A stretch of 64,000 nucleotides of DNA from Sanghuangporus weigelae (Eukaryota; Basidiomycota; Agaricomycetes; Hymenochaetales; Hymenochaetaceae), in NCBI GenBank assembly GCA_033182465.1, contig CP137325.1, positions 434,001 through 498,000 of the forward strand. The letters run 5' to 3'. Shown here one piece after another: positions 1 to 11,754 of this stretch (its first letter is position 1; each line of letters opens with the position of its first letter). The position numbers were made by a program, and so were the translations under genes. Under the pieces are notes generated by a model. The model ran no database searches. It had not been told where the DNA came from and was given only the letters and a program-made list of their open reading frames with translations.

Positions 1-1784
1 GGAAGGACATGGTGTTTCCAATTGTTAACGAAGCAGTTTATGACCCCGAAACAGGTGTGGCGTCCGAAAAGCTCAAAGACATAGGACGCGCCAGTGTTCA
101 AATTCCTGAAAGCTTTGTAAGTATTAGATGCTCGATATCATTGACATGGCGTTGACGTCTATGATCTCTAATGGGTAACATAGGAAATTCATCCGCGTTT
201 GAGGCGTCATATTAATGCTCGCCTGAAAAGCTTGGAATTGGGAACTGGAATCGACTGGGCAACAGCTGAGGTCCGTTGCATTATGCGTATCTTTCTCCAT
301 AGCAAGATTTAAAAAAAATCCTCTCAGGCACTGGCCTTTGGATCTCTCTTATTGGATGGCTATAATGTCCGGATTTCTGGACAGGATGTTGGAAGGGGGA
401 CGTTCAGCCAGCGGTGAGCTTCTACGTGTCTACCTGGCATTTTAAAGTGCTCGAAGACTAAAGGAGAATGTCAGGCATGCAATGCTCGTTGATCAGTTGA
501 CGGAGAACGTAACGGTGCCTCTTAATGCCGCATTGCAATCAGAAGGTCGACTGGAACTTGCAAACAGTGAGTGATTACACGTTTGTAAAGTTTCTTATTG
601 ACCCGATCTTAACAGGCTCGCTTAGTGAGATGGCAGTACTCGGTGTAAGAAAGTATCATTTCTCCTGCTTGACTGTGTTTCAAATGTCATGTCTAGTTTG
701 AATACGGAATGAGTTGGGAGACACCAAAACTACTACCGATCTGGGAAGCACAGGTAGGGAATGTGCATCAGTACGTTGTCCTTTCATTGATCATCGACAC
801 TTAGTTCGGCGACTTCTTTAACGGCGCTCAAGTAATATTTGATACATTCATATCCTCTGCGGAGAGTACGTAGATCAGGTGTTTTGTCACTTACCCAAGC
901 TGATCAATCATCTAGCGAAATGGATGATGCAAAGCAGTATCGTTGTTCTGTTGCCTCATGGACTGGACGGTGCGGGACCGGAACACTCATCAATGCGCAT
1001 AGAGCGTATGCTTCAGGTGTTATGGAGTCTTGTTCTGAGGGCAAATTGATTTTCTGACAAATAAAGCTTTATCCTTTCAGCTGACGAGCGATTCTTTCGA
1101 ATTCCACGATGGGGAGGCTGCTCGAGGCATCAACATGCATGTTGTGTATCCAACGACACCATCCCAATACTTCCATCTGCTCCGGCGGCAAATGAAGCGC
1201 AATTACCGGAGGCCTCTTATAGTTGCTGCCCCAAAGGGCTTATTGCGCCTTCCAGTACGCCATTCATATATGATTATTTTTGAACGATCTCATACAAGCG
1301 TCAATAACTCAAGGCTGCTGGGTCATCGCTTACTGACTTAGAACCTCATAATCGCTTCCGGGCAGTAATTGATGACAGCGCAGTCAACGATCCAGCTTCC
1401 GTGAAGCGCGTCATCATTCTCTCGGGGAAGATCTTCTACGATCTTGTTAAGGAGCGTGCCACGCTTGGATTACAAGACTCAAACAAGCTTGCTTTCATTC
1501 GGATTGAAGAGCTTAGTCCTTTCCCGTATAGACTACTTGCGAGCGTGCTCCGACGCTATCCGAATGCGCAAGAATGGTGGTTCGTCCAAGAGGAACCGAG
1601 AAACCAAGGACCCTGGCCGCACGTGTCCTTCCGGCTCGAAGAGGTGCGGAAAAATATCGGTGCTCATACGAAGGTGATCAGATATATTGGGAGAAAAGAG
1701 GATGCGGTGCCAGCCGCTGGAGTAGGGAAGGTTTTCAAAAGACAACAGACCACTATTCTCCGAGAGGTCTTCGCAGAACTATAG
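1..1784 (+). CDS. DHTKD1: 2-oxoadipate dehydrogenase E1 (DHTKD1-type), C-terminal part; 5' end outside window
   Basis: Thiamine-diphosphate-dependent E1 subunit of a mitochondrial 2-oxo-acid dehydrogenase complex; the DHTKD1 branch acts on 2-oxoadipate in lysine and tryptophan breakdown. Ten exons give one continuous frame: <1-116, 184-270, 328-413, 475-566, 616-644, 697-753, 805-865, 916-1016, 1081-1254 and 1314-1784, all with GT-AG introns of 50-65 bp. The transketolase pyrimidine-binding region carries [16 protein letters not shown] and [14 protein letters not shown]. The GRGTFSQRH form is typical of DHTKD1, whereas KGD1/OGDH has ERGTFSHRH. Further matches are [67 protein letters not shown], and the C-terminal domain [13 protein letters not shown] and [15 protein letters not shown]. 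The N-terminal part and mitochondrial presequence lie upstream of the window. Nothing suggests damage. The choice over OGDH rests on remembered family signatures. Confidence 0.93.
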
Positions 1785-2565
1785 TTGGATTTTTTTCTCT
1801 CTACTTACATAAAGACATACGCTCTTTGTCGATTTTTTTGATAGAGCAATAAGAAACTTCAAATACTTCGGCATTACAGCAATCGTCCCCTGTCGTCCCT
1901 TGTTCTCACGCCTATCTCCGTCGACTCTATTAATAGCTCAAGGCCAACCGGATCTTTCGAGTGTTGAAGCTGAGAGCAAAAGTTTATCCGCAACGACAAG
2001 AACCAGGCTCATTGTAGCGCTTGGACGATTTATGCAACCAGGCACCGATTATTACATGCTCCAACAAGGACCAATAAGTATCACTCTCCGGCGAATAATC
2101 AGGGTCGAATGACTGGAAAGCCGCCACTTATGAAGCATGGGAATGTGATCGGACACATGCAACGTACCTAGCGACCGAAGAGGAACAGGTAACCTTGTAA
2201 ACGCCCGGAGTACAAGGTGAGTGATCGGCTTCTGGACATATTTGTTTCCATTCCTCGATTATGATCGAGGCTAATGATGAGGCATCGTCAGGCTCAGTAT
2301 ACTTGGATTTCTCGGTAATTTTCCGCCATGGTCTAAATCCCTGTCTTGAATACTGCTTAAGTCCGTCACTCTGGGGATTCAGAACTTTCCTTCTAGCCCA
2401 TTTGTTTAATCTTCCTTTATCCGTCGCCGTTTTAGATATTCCATCTTGTGAGTATGCTGGCTACGACTACATAATGTGCTCTAAAGAACTTCGTCTTAAG
2501 CACTTTCCAACGGCGTCATCTTCTCTCACATCGCTGGTCGGACTTTAATCTTTTACGACCGCGAA
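1785..2565. other. Intergenic, no supported gene
   Basis: Holds the 3' end of the DHTKD1-type gene and the promoter side of the next gene. Short open frames near 1900-2112 and 2261-2548 show no recognisable domain, splice pattern or codon-like composition. Confidence 0.5.
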
Positions 2566-4259
2566 ATGTCCATGGTCAATAACAGTATCAGTAACGATCA
2601 CTTGCGAATCCTCATTACCTTTGGCCATGAGCTCTTCGCACAGAGACTCGCTCGTTTGTCGGCGATGATTGTTGTGATTTATGATACATGTGAGTAGCGT
2701 TTCTCCCGACCTTGTTCAACGTTCCAACAATTCTGCATTTTTCCTTAGTACTGACGATGGATAGAGAGGTACGTTAAAATTTCCGGATTCTGTATATATT
2801 CGATCTCATTGTTTGCTCTGTAGGTTGAATTTTTCTGGGTAAGATATGATCGGTCTGAGGAGAACATTAATTTGGTAATGCAGGATCCTCAGAAACAACG
2901 CTGGTCGTATATTAAAGTTATATACTTCGTAGTAAGTTTGAAGGGTGGCATTTGAGTTTATAATCAAGGATGTGCTACAGAATCGTTACGGAGGTCTCCT
3001 TATCCTCGTTGTAGATACTTGGGGTAGGCATTTACAACGCATTGTGTCGTCGCGATTCTGACTCTAAGCTTTGCCTTTAGGCTCTGTCACTATTTACCGT
3101 TCGCTCCCTTTGTGAGTAGCCTTCCCATTTTTTCAGCCGTAGATATTGGCATTTCTCCTAAACTGATTTGTCACACTATAGTTGTAAGTCTACGCCCGGG
3201 CACACCTCTTTGTATTGACAACTGCGTTAGGCCAGGTCCAGTTCTACTTTCAGCAATGGACGGGTGAGTCCGACCTTTCTACGGCATCCTCCTAAATCAC
3301 AGATTATAACACTTTCTCAGGCTGGATCGCCGTTCTACTTGTTGAAAGTAAGTCTTTAAGATTTACTTTGGACTTCGAGGCTCACTCGTCTGACAGTTAT
3401 CCTTATTATCCGAGTCAATACACTCTACGAAAGAAGTGCGCCTCTTTCGTTTCCTTATCTTGCACCATGGCGTAGCTTACCTCGCTGTAGGTCGCACGTC
3501 AACCCTCGTTTTATCTACTCTATTTTTTGCCCAAGCAGCATTAATGGCGACTGTATTGATAAAATGGGATCTGATATCTATTTGTAAGTCGGAGCCAGAA
3601 TATCATATGCCCTTCACTAATAGTCATTTCGTCAGTGGCATTTTTCGATGATATTCATGCGTGCGGAAGCCAGTTAGCACCACCATATTGGATTTCGTTT
3701 TTCTGGCGAGTAGATCTGACAAGACACCTGACAATCGGTTCCTGAACACCATTTCAGGCTGCCACCGATCATCATGGACTTCATTCTTCTTGTCTTGACG
3801 TTACGCAAGTCTCTAGCTCTGCGCAAGATAACACCAGGAAAGAATTGGTCCGAGCTCCGTCTTCATAGAACTCTAGTGCGCGATCAAGCTCTTTACTTCG
3901 TTGGGTATGTTCCGCCGTGTAATAAGGGGGGTATACCAACTGAATTGCATGATATCAGAATCTTCATATGTAGCCTGGCAAACATGGGTTTCTTCACGAT
4001 TTATCCGAAGATTCTATGCGCCGCGTTGGGTTTCGCGTTGGGATTTCCTTGCGTCATGGGCTCGCGTATTCTCCTTAATTTACGGGAAATGGCACGGGAG
4101 GAAATGCGCTGCGGTTTGTCGACGAGTAAGGTCTTCACGTCAATCCAATTTGCCGAACAGACTTTACGGCAACAGGAATCGATCGCGATGGAAAGTGAAT
4201 TCCGGATAGATCAGGATGCGGATGGACATGATGAGAATGAGACTGATACTACTGTCTGA
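2566..4259 (+). CDS. DUF6533-family multi-pass membrane protein, reading frame apparently interrupted
   Basis: Uncharacterised seven-helix-like membrane protein family that is expanded in Agaricomycetes; no biochemical role is known. The exons carry the family pattern in order: N-terminal helix, LLTMDREVEFFW, a second helix after NRYGGLLILVVDTWG, a conserved Cys before QVQFYFQQWTGW, then VEIILIIRVNTLYERS. Later come MDFILLVLTLRKSLALR and GFALGFPCVMGSRILLNLRE before a polar tail. One exon is only 15 nt (2824-2838, VEFFW), flanked by GT-AG introns. Three joins do not work cleanly. Between 3423 and 3440 the frame shifts by one base between LYERS and the following VRLFRF helix. The junction near 3715-3770 is out of phase, and the exon around 3080-3240 needs a 2-nt exon to stay open. 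It may therefore be a decaying paralogue of the gene at 12367-13980, or my splicing is wrong. Confidence 0.6.
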
Positions 4260-4351
4260 TCATGGCGTTGTACCTTTCAAGCAAAGTGTATCGATAGCCG
4301 CTAGAACCATGTAGATGCTGAGAAATATATATACGAAAGTGTATTGGCAGA

Positions 4352-5185
4352 TCAATCGATCAGATACTTCCGCTTGAAATATGATCTAAGATGAAATATC
4401 TGCCAGACCCCCAACCCAATCAAAGTAAGAAAAGTGTAGAAGCCGAAGTTCTGGACGCGTTTGTTTGTTGATTCTGAGAAGCGAAATGGTCAGCTTCTAG
4501 CTGGGTCAGGTCATTGTTGTGGACAATTACGCACCGTTCGTACTAGAAAACTTCTGCTCGCGCTTTTTGAGATAGTCCATCTCGTCAACGATTTCCTTGA
4601 CGATCCCTTCTAACTTTCGCATCTCCGTCTCGAGTCCTGATAGCGATTCTTGGGCAGCAATGGCACTGGAATGGCAGGTTGTATGAGACGTATTACAGGA
4701 TAACGGAGATACATACTTATAATCGACAGCATCTGCACCAATGTCAATATCAAGGTCAATGATGCGTGACCGAGTCGGTGGATCTTCGCTGGGGAGGTCT
4801 GCATGTAAAGCATCAATTCCATCCTACAATTCAACCAGACATCTAGCCACGCACCTTTATCTAAATAATTCCTAAAGCACACTCCGACCTCTCCCTCAGC
4901 ATGTGAAGTAACAGCAAGCCTCGTCTCGCCGTTAATATTCCTCTTGCTAAGATACTGATTCTTCTGCGGACTCGAATCGATAATTTCGATATCCACGCGC
5001 TGTCTGTCACCATTTCCAACGTTGGCGGTTACAATGACGAGTTGGTTTGGATGCACGGCATTCCATATGCATTTCGCTGGTGGAGTTTTGTATGCCGGGA
5101 GTTGAAATTTTATGGCCTGTACAGGTTGTGCGAACAGCGTGTAAAGAGCCAGAAGGATGAAAGGTACTGAAATTAGAGAGAACAT
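4352..5185 (-). CDS. ERV25: p24/EMP24 family ER-Golgi cargo receptor (Erv25 type)
   Basis: Type I membrane protein of the p24 complex that selects cargo for COPII vesicles and cycles between ER and Golgi. Four exons on the minus strand (5185-4855, 4798-4717, 4665-4535, 4473-4352) give 221 residues. The start at 5185 is chosen because it directly begins a signal peptide (MFSLISVPFILLALYTLFAQ); the frame also stays open upstream to 5233. The lumenal GOLD domain has the paired Cys residues (PPAKCIW and VGVCFRNYL). Next come the basidiomycete Erv25 segment IIDLDIDIGADAVDYN and the coiled coil SLSGLETEMRKLEGIVKEI. The single transmembrane helix is FYTFLTLIGLGVWQIFHL. The cytosolic tail SYFKRKYLID has a Phe for COPII and a dilysine-like basic stretch. 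All key parts are present and the length is normal. Confidence 0.93.
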
Positions 5186-5358
5186 AGAACGGAGAATACA
5201 TCGAAAGCCATGTTGTCCAGCATGCCGAGCCATTGGTCCTGCGAGAGTTTCGTTAGTGGAAGAACGAAGAGGACGCGTTCAAACTGACGTGTCATGTCAC
5301 GCGCGGGAAATAAAGAAAAGAAAGAAAATCAAATCTCTCAAATACAATTCTACATCTC

Positions 5359-5386
5359 TTTTTATTTTTATTTTTATTTTTATTTT
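5359..5386. repeat. Simple repeat (TTTTTA)n
   Basis: About five copies of TTTTTA on the plus strand lie immediately against the stop codon of the minus-strand dehydratase, so they sit in its 3' untranslated region. Confidence 0.9.
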
Positions 5387-7045
5387 CACCATTCCTGCAA
5401 GCAGTTGTCCGGACCCCTTGGAGCAGCATTTCTCCATGCTTTCTCGCCCATGTATTGTTCTGAAGTTCGCATGACTCGTTCCTCATCAATCTCGATTCCG
5501 AGTCCAACACCTACTGGTTGTAAGCAACTAACGACCGGGGTGAGAAGACGAATATCACCTTCAAGCGCCATAATATATCCTTCTTTAATGTCGAATATCG
5601 ATGCATCTTTTAGATAAGTGAAGAGATCAGCCCCCTGGTTATAATGAATCTTTGGAGGTGGACCAGTCAGTAGCGTAATACTTAGTCCAAGTTTGAGAGC
5701 CTTACCTGCCAGCTCATTTCTTGAATGACGTCTGCACTGATGTTTAGCAAATAACAAAGATATGGTTGTGCTAGACCTACAATTTGAAGAAGAAATTCCG
5801 ACTTGGATACACGCGGCAAAGGCGATTGGACCAAGAGGACAATGGGGAGCAAGGGCAACATCGTACGTCTCCGTGAGTGCGGCCAAACGACGTAACTCGC
5901 TGATTCCTCCGCAATGCGCAACCTATTGACAGAACGTAAGAGCACTAGTAGGTCTCTGCTTTACTTGACGAGACACACATCAGGTTGAGCGATATCAAGA
6001 GCTCTACGCTCGAGGTAGGGCCTATAATCATGCCGAGTGTACAATCTTTCGCCAGCAGCAATCGGACAGGAGGTCATGCGAGCCAAATCGGCTATCTCTT
6101 CTGGCTGTGTAGGGAGTAAGGGCTCTATTCGAAGAAATAAATCACTTCAAGAGACTACCGAGATAAAGGTTCGGTACCTTCGATGAAGAGCGGATGGAGA
6201 GGTTCCAGCATTTTTGCGAGCTGCTTTGCCATTGGTTTGTGTAGGCGACCATGAAAGTCGATCCCGACATCCAAACCTAGAGATTTAACTTCAGCTACGC
6301 GTTCCACTGCTTGTGTCAACACGGTAGGAGAGTCCAGCCAGGCAAGAGGTTCTGAAGCAATTAACGACAGACGAGTCAGACTCGGCTAGGAAGTATCGAA
6401 GGTCCTCGCTAACCTGTCGCATTCATTTTAACAGCAGTAAAGCCCTGTGCTTTTCTGTTCTTTGCTCCTTCAATGACATCACTAGGCTTGTCTCCTCCTA
6501 TCCAGCCGTACACGCGAACACGATCACGCACTTTTCCTCCAAGGAGTTGCCAGATCGGTACGCTGAGCTTCTTGCCTTTAATGTCCCAAAGTGCAATGTC
6601 GAGTCCAGACAATGCGGACTAAAGCCCATAATCACCGATTTGCACAGAATTACTTTAGATAGCTGCGTATGATCGAGACGCTTTAGAGTGATGTCGTACC
6701 ATCAAGACTGGACCTCCCCGGTAGAATCCCATTCGATAACCATCCTGCCAGATGTCCTCGATATTATCGGCGTTGCTCCCGATGAAACGGTCTCTAAATT
6801 CCTGAAAGACCCCTTCTACTGCTTCAGTGTGACCTTCGAGTGAGCCTTCGCCCCAGCCTACGAACCCATCTGTTGTTTCAACACGAACAAATAGCCATCG
6901 TGGAGGTATTCTGAACGTCTATATCCGAGTCGGAGCGAGATCGATCATCAGCCAGATACTCAAGAATGTTATTGTATCAGGAACGGCGTACTTCGATGGA
7001 TTTTATAATACTTTGCCCGCGATCGCTGGTGTTGCTCCCCATCAT
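5386..7045 (-). CDS. Mandelate racemase/muconate lactonizing enzyme family protein, D-galactonate dehydratase-like
   Basis: Enolase-superfamily enzyme that abstracts the proton alpha to a carboxylate; the closest known activity is dehydration of a sugar acid such as D-galactonate. The N-terminal exon reads [18 protein letters not shown] and is spliced to [20 protein letters not shown]. The capping domain includes [13 protein letters not shown], and the barrel has [10 protein letters not shown]. Metal ligands are visible as Asp in [13 protein letters not shown], Glu in LFIEEPLLP and Glu in [13 protein letters not shown]. The catalytic His after the Asp (DFH) and the His of LAPHCPLGP are present. 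The C-terminus has [14 protein letters not shown] and a Trp-Arg-Asn segment, as in galactonate dehydratases. Introns are short, and several remain open in frame, so the raw frame looks longer than the spliced protein. Substrate is inferred from family resemblance only. Neighbouring genes are unrelated. Confidence 0.9.
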
Positions 7046-7830
7046 TGTGTATTGTTGGACAATCCGAATGGAAGGTGGAAGTCTGAAAGTATACGCACTG
7101 GCAGAGTAGAGTGCTTCCAGTCAGGTGGTCTAAGACGGTCCGGAGGTCAGCAGGAAAAATGCTATTCCACCGTAGCGCATCGATTATTATCATGTTTCCC
7201 TCCGACTTGAAGTGGTCCTGACACGCATTTTTGCGACGAGTCACCGCGCATAGCCCAGCAGGCAGTAAACGAGTGAGCAACATACATGTCGATATTCGGC
7301 AGGAATCTGGGTTAGTATCTGTTGTTGTGGGAAAATATGACCCAATGGGTACACAATATTTAGCCTGAAAGTCGATCGTTTCTTTGTTACACCCACGATA
7401 TTTGTACCTCATTCTGGGTGAAAGTGGAGTTTCAGCATGAACAAACGGAGTATCTCACATGATGGACTTAAGCGAAGGCTCCTTATTTCCCTATATGTCG
7501 TTTCACTGGAAAGTCTGGGAAATATAGAAAACCGAGGCGGAGCGACACGACACTGGCTGATTAGGTTGTCCGACAATCAACCCAAAATTGAACAATAGAC
7601 AACCATTTGATCCTTTAGAGACCACGTGTTCGTATTCAACTCGAAAAGAACACAGGACTATGAAAGACAGTAGAGGGAAAGGAGATGAAAATCAGCATGT
7701 TACTGATGTTGCGTTCGTCAAGGGCCATCGAACACAGAACGTAGTTCCCTCGCATTAATCGAAGTTACGGTATCATCTTTTCACTATAGTTTAGATCCAT
7801 CATTCCAATAATCCTAATCGTAGAAACCGC
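7046..7830. other. Intergenic, no supported gene
   Basis: Contains the 5' flank of the dehydratase and the 3' flank of the AA9 gene. A 147-codon minus frame at 6969-7412 overlaps the first dehydratase exon and has no recognisable content. Confidence 0.5.
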
Positions 7831-9175
7831 TCAGAGGCATTGGGAGTAGTACTATTGAAATACTCTCAGTTTCATTTATTCTGGAAGACTATCTGGAAAA
7901 CTCACGGGATTGAGAACAGTGCATGTGGTACCCGCAACACATGCTGTAGCACCTGAGTAACCGGTACCGCCGCACTGGCCAAATTGCTGAACAGTGCCGG
8001 CTGCAGCAGTAGAGCTTGCAGCAGCGCTGGAGCTGCTCGCTGACGGCGTCGAGCCTCCTGAAGCACTAGTGGGTCCAGCAGAGGTCGGTGCAGCAGTATG
8101 CGCCGGGGCTGAAGCAGCTCCTGGAGGCGCAGTCGTTGGTACTGCTGAAGGCTGCGACGCAGTGTTCCAAGTGGCAACGGTCGGATACGCTGTGGTCGCA
8201 ACAGTGGGTGACACCGTTCCGAAAGGCGTAGGACCAGGAACTAGATCGCAAAGCTCAGAAGTCACCCATGTACGACGAAAATACTGCACTTACTTTCGTA
8301 GGCCTTAGGAGAAGTATAAATGTCGATCAAGATGCCCTATGGAGCGGATGGGACATAGATCAGAATCGTTCCAAACCACATTAGTGATATACTTACAGGG
8401 TCGTTAGCACTGTATACTCCAGGTATCTTCACTGTCGGAGGATTCGCCGTGCCAGAACCGCCAACGTTGAGCTGGAAGCATGACATATAGAATTGTGCAC
8501 CACCGACGCCGCTTGCCACATGAAGTGCTAATATACTCGTAAGCTTTGCGTTCAGTCTGGAGAGAATGGTACTTGCCAATAACCTCAGCCCGGAGTAAAT
8601 ACTGTCCAGGTACAATGCTGGGAACGGTAAACGTAAAGTGACCGCAGTTGTCGTTCAGAACTTCTGTTGCCCAGTACTCAGGATCGTTTGATGGCAAGCC
8701 CATTTCAGAGACCTTGAACCAGTTGGCCTCCGCGCCGTCTGCTGTAGTCGCATCGTCGACCTTGGCCATGTACACTTGGACAGGTCCCCAGTGGTCTCCA
8801 CCAATGGCCTCGTTAGCACATGATCGGTCATTCGGCTGCTGGTGCATCTCAACAGCAACGGAGTCTCCCGCTGAAACCTGCTTTGAATCGAGGCCATGAA
8901 TCCATCGAGAACTACTCACGTTCTACGCTACAAACTCCGGACGCTGGGTGTGGGTTTACATTGCAAGCAATGTCCTGAAGAACGTGAGCTTAAGAGATGA
9001 ACTAATCAAGCATAACCCATACCGAGCTGGTCACCGAAGTGACTGGGGAGTTGGATTGGGGAAGTCGAACACACCAGTTGCCCTGGTCAACGCCGTTGAC
9101 CCACATTTCTTGGAATGTGGCATGGGCAGAAGCCGAAGCAAGAATGGAGGCAAGAAATGCTAGAGAGGACAGCAT
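7831..9175 (-). CDS. AA9 lytic polysaccharide monooxygenase with C-terminal CBM1
   Basis: Secreted copper enzyme (formerly GH61) that oxidatively cleaves cellulose. The start at 9175 opens a signal peptide, MLSSLAFLASILASASA, and the mature protein begins with His (HATFQEMWVNG), the N-terminal copper ligand of the histidine brace. The second His is in GGDHWGPVQVYMAK and the axial Tyr in GGAQFYMSCFQLNV. Further AA9 matches are DIACNVNPHPASGVCS and AGDSVAVEMHQQPND. After the catalytic domain comes a linker of about 80 residues rich in Ala, Ser, Thr and Pro, then a CBM1, FGQCGGTGYSGATACVAGTT. The final exon is only 21 nt plus stop context (YYSQCL, stop at 7831-7833), after an intron starting GTGAGT near 7912. 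Without it the CBM1 would lack its last aromatic patch and Cys. The presence of CBM1-AA9 argues for a white-rot or litter-decay lifestyle. Confidence 0.95.
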
Positions 9176-9981
9176 ATTGACGAGAGACAGTGCCAACAGG
9201 TCTTGGGCGCACGCAAATCTTGATGTTCAGCATTTTATACCGCTAACTAGAAGTAAACTTGGAGAGAATCCCGTCATAGGCTAGGTGTCAGGGCAGTACT
9301 GCTGCACTATGACACCAAACTGAAGGCGAGAACGAACCAGCGAGGTCAAATTTGAGCGGAACCGCTATAGTTCAGACATGATAAAAATAGCAAGTGCTGC
9401 CAGAATAGAAACGGCAGACTGGCACAGATGACACGGGACTCTCATACCAAAGTGCTCACACCGAATATCTCTCAAAATTTCCTCCGAGATTTACGAGCAA
9501 GTCCTGAGCCAGCTGGATACAACCAGAGTAAAGTCCGGGAATAAGCCGCCTTGAGAGATAAATGTCGGACACTGGAACGGAGTATCACATGACGTATATT
9601 TCGCCTGCGTATCAAACTCGGTATCGTTAGTGTGCAGATTAGGAGTCGAATGGCATGAACTTGAGTTACTTTCATCCGAGGATCGGGCTCAAAGGTTCCC
9701 AAGGCATCCCTAGACCGCAACACGCCGAATATAATAAATAGAATTGATCCTGTATTTGCCATCCTGGTATTAGAGACAGTTTTCAGCCTGGTGGCTTTTT
9801 ACATCGATGCATAGCAAGAAATATTAAATACCAAGAGCTTTTTCTGTTAATTTTCATTTTTCTCTTCTCGGACAAACTTAGATACCTGCGAAATTTTCGG
9901 AACAACAGAAAGAAAGATCGAAGGACTGCATGTCAGCATTTGAGAAAGATGTCATAGAACTATCGCTCATCGTAATGTTCA
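9176..9981. other. Intergenic (AA9 promoter side), no supported gene
   Basis: Upstream region of the AA9 gene and downstream region of the SRRM1-like gene. The sequence GCTGAACATCAAGATTTGCG region and a TATAAAA-like stretch near 9232-9238 (minus strand) lie about 60 bp above the AA9 start and could be its core promoter. A 96-codon minus frame at 9472-9762 has no recognisable domain. Confidence 0.45.
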
Positions 9982-11754
9982 TCACGGTCCCGGTACGCTA
10001 GCTTTCCTGGATCTGACGACTTTGTTCCGAAGGGCCTTTTCTTTTAGCTCACTTTCACGCTTCGCCAGGTCAATTTTATCATCAGAAACCTGAGAGCTGA
10101 CAACATGAGAGTAAATCATTGAGCATGCACAAGACCGACGCACCTTATTCTGAGCCACTTCGGCTTGACCTCTAATCTTGAGCTCATGCCTCGGACTTTC
10201 GTCAATTTCCATTGTTTTTCGTTGCACGGGAGAGCCTTTGGAACCTGCGCTATGTTCTGGGCTTTGTGAGCGGTGTCTGCGATCAACGCTCGTACTCCAG
10301 CTATCTCCTCTGCGATGTTGTCTTCCGCCATTGCGACGGTCGACATCGCGCCTCGGGGGAGATCTAGAGCGTGAATACGAAACGTCCCTTTCCCCGCGTT
10401 TCGGCGGTGGACTTTGGGATCGACCCGGACTTCTGCTGCGGCTTGAGCCACTACTTGGTCGGCGGCGCAAATGTGGCGGCGGAGATCTATCAAAGCCACG
10501 TCTACGAGAGCGAGAGCGAGCAGGAGGCGACAGTCGCCGGCGCCGAACAGGCGGACTTCGACTGTCCCGAGCACCACGTCTCGGTGGTGGGCTACGACTA
10601 GCCCGCATCCTTCGGCGAAGCGACGGACTTCGGCTGTCTCGCGCACTACGTCGTGGGGGTGAGGCTCTGCGCAGAGGAGAACGTCTGCGTGGTGGCGGAG
10701 AGTACGATGGAGAACGTACTCGACGCCGACGAGGAGGCGGACTATACGAGCGAGACTTCGAGGACCGGCCTTTCGGAGGCGAATAAGAGCGGGACCGAGA
10801 ATCTCTACCGCTGCGACCTCCATCTCTAGCTGGTGGAGTGCGAGAAAAAGACCTACCACGAGAAGATGTAGTTGGAGAACGCCCCGGACGACGGTGCACC
10901 GGAGTGATAGAGCGTCTGCGACCAGGAGGAGGGGGACGAGATCTAGAACGAGAGTAATAACGCTGTCGCTACGATGTAATTCAGTGTTTTCATTCATTGG
11001 ACTATAACAAAGGACGTACTCGTCCTCCTCGAGCTCCCCATCCACTGTCCCGGGGTCTGCCCGCTCTTCCTTCGTCTGGACCGCCACCCCTACCCCTTCC
11101 ACCACGGCCTCTTCCTCGGCTTCTTCCCCCGTTTCGTTCAGCTCTCTCACGTTCCCGAATTTCATCAAGTCGAGCTCTTCGGTCCCCTTCATCCAAGGCA
11201 CGGACGTCCTTGTCACGAGCACGGCGCATTTCCTCTTTCTTTTCCTCCACGAAAGTCTTGGGAATACCTCCCGGAGAAGCTTGAGCCTCAAGAAGAAGCT
11301 TCCACAGTGTAACCATGAACTCGGGCGTTTTGGCGGTGAGAAAACCTGTCAGATTGATTTGCATCTTACGAGGGTCCGGTGTCTGCACCAATTGATTAGA
11401 ATTTTCGCCGGATGGAAGGGCTTCTAGACGTTTTCCTGGTGACGCACCGGTTGACTAGGGTCTTCCAACAAGCCCATGGCATACTCCACGACAACTTCGT
11501 CTTCAAATCCCACCAGCTCAGTAACCTTATTTGCAATCCACGGACGCATTACTTGCAAGTTGACTTTCCTCATATCAACCTAGGACGCAGAGAAAGGGTC
11601 GAACCTAAGACCGAACTCGAATTGACCACAATACACTCACCTTCTCGGAAAATTCGGGCGGAAATTTGAGCGTCTTGAGCAATTTCATCTCTTTGTCTGA
11701 GAAGCGGCTATCCTGGTCGGCTGAGGTGCCCTTGAAAAAGCCTTGTTCTAGCAT
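9982..11754 (-). CDS. PWI-domain serine/arginine-rich pre-mRNA splicing protein, SRRM1-like
   Basis: Nuclear splicing coactivator type protein. The start at 11754 gives MLEQGFFKGTSADQDSRFSD, followed by KEMKLLKTLKFPPEFSEK, matching the N-terminus of SRRM1/SRm160. The PWI domain is spread over the next exons, including the PWIANKVTELVGFEDE and NLTGFLTAKTPEFMVTLWKL regions and LLLEAQASPGGIPKTF. An acidic/basic helix of Glu and Arg follows, then an RG-rich stretch. The last exon (from about 10899 down) is an RS domain of more than 200 residues with many SRSRSPP, RRR and PPPRRR runs. It closes with a Lys/Glu helix containing SDDKIDLAKRESELKEKAL. An in-frame intron near 10081-10142 makes the unspliced frame look longer. 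Several long frames on the plus strand (10178-10786, 10371-10601) are antisense shadows of the RS codons. The exact last residues are less certain than the domain. Confidence 0.92.

Noticed and set aside
6969-7412. 147-codon minus-strand frame over the 5' end of the dehydratase
   Set aside because: It is out of frame with the family match; the correct first exon starts at 7045 and is spliced at GTACGC to the IPPRWLF exon.
9176-9196. Seven-codon N-terminal extension of the AA9 protein
   Set aside because: The upstream in-frame codon is TTG, not ATG; the ATG at 9175 begins a normal signal peptide directly.
10178-10786. Long Arg-, Gly- and Leu-rich frames on the plus strand opposite the RS domain
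   Set aside because: They mirror the codon repetition of the SR-rich last exon of the SRRM1-like gene and show no domain or splice structure.
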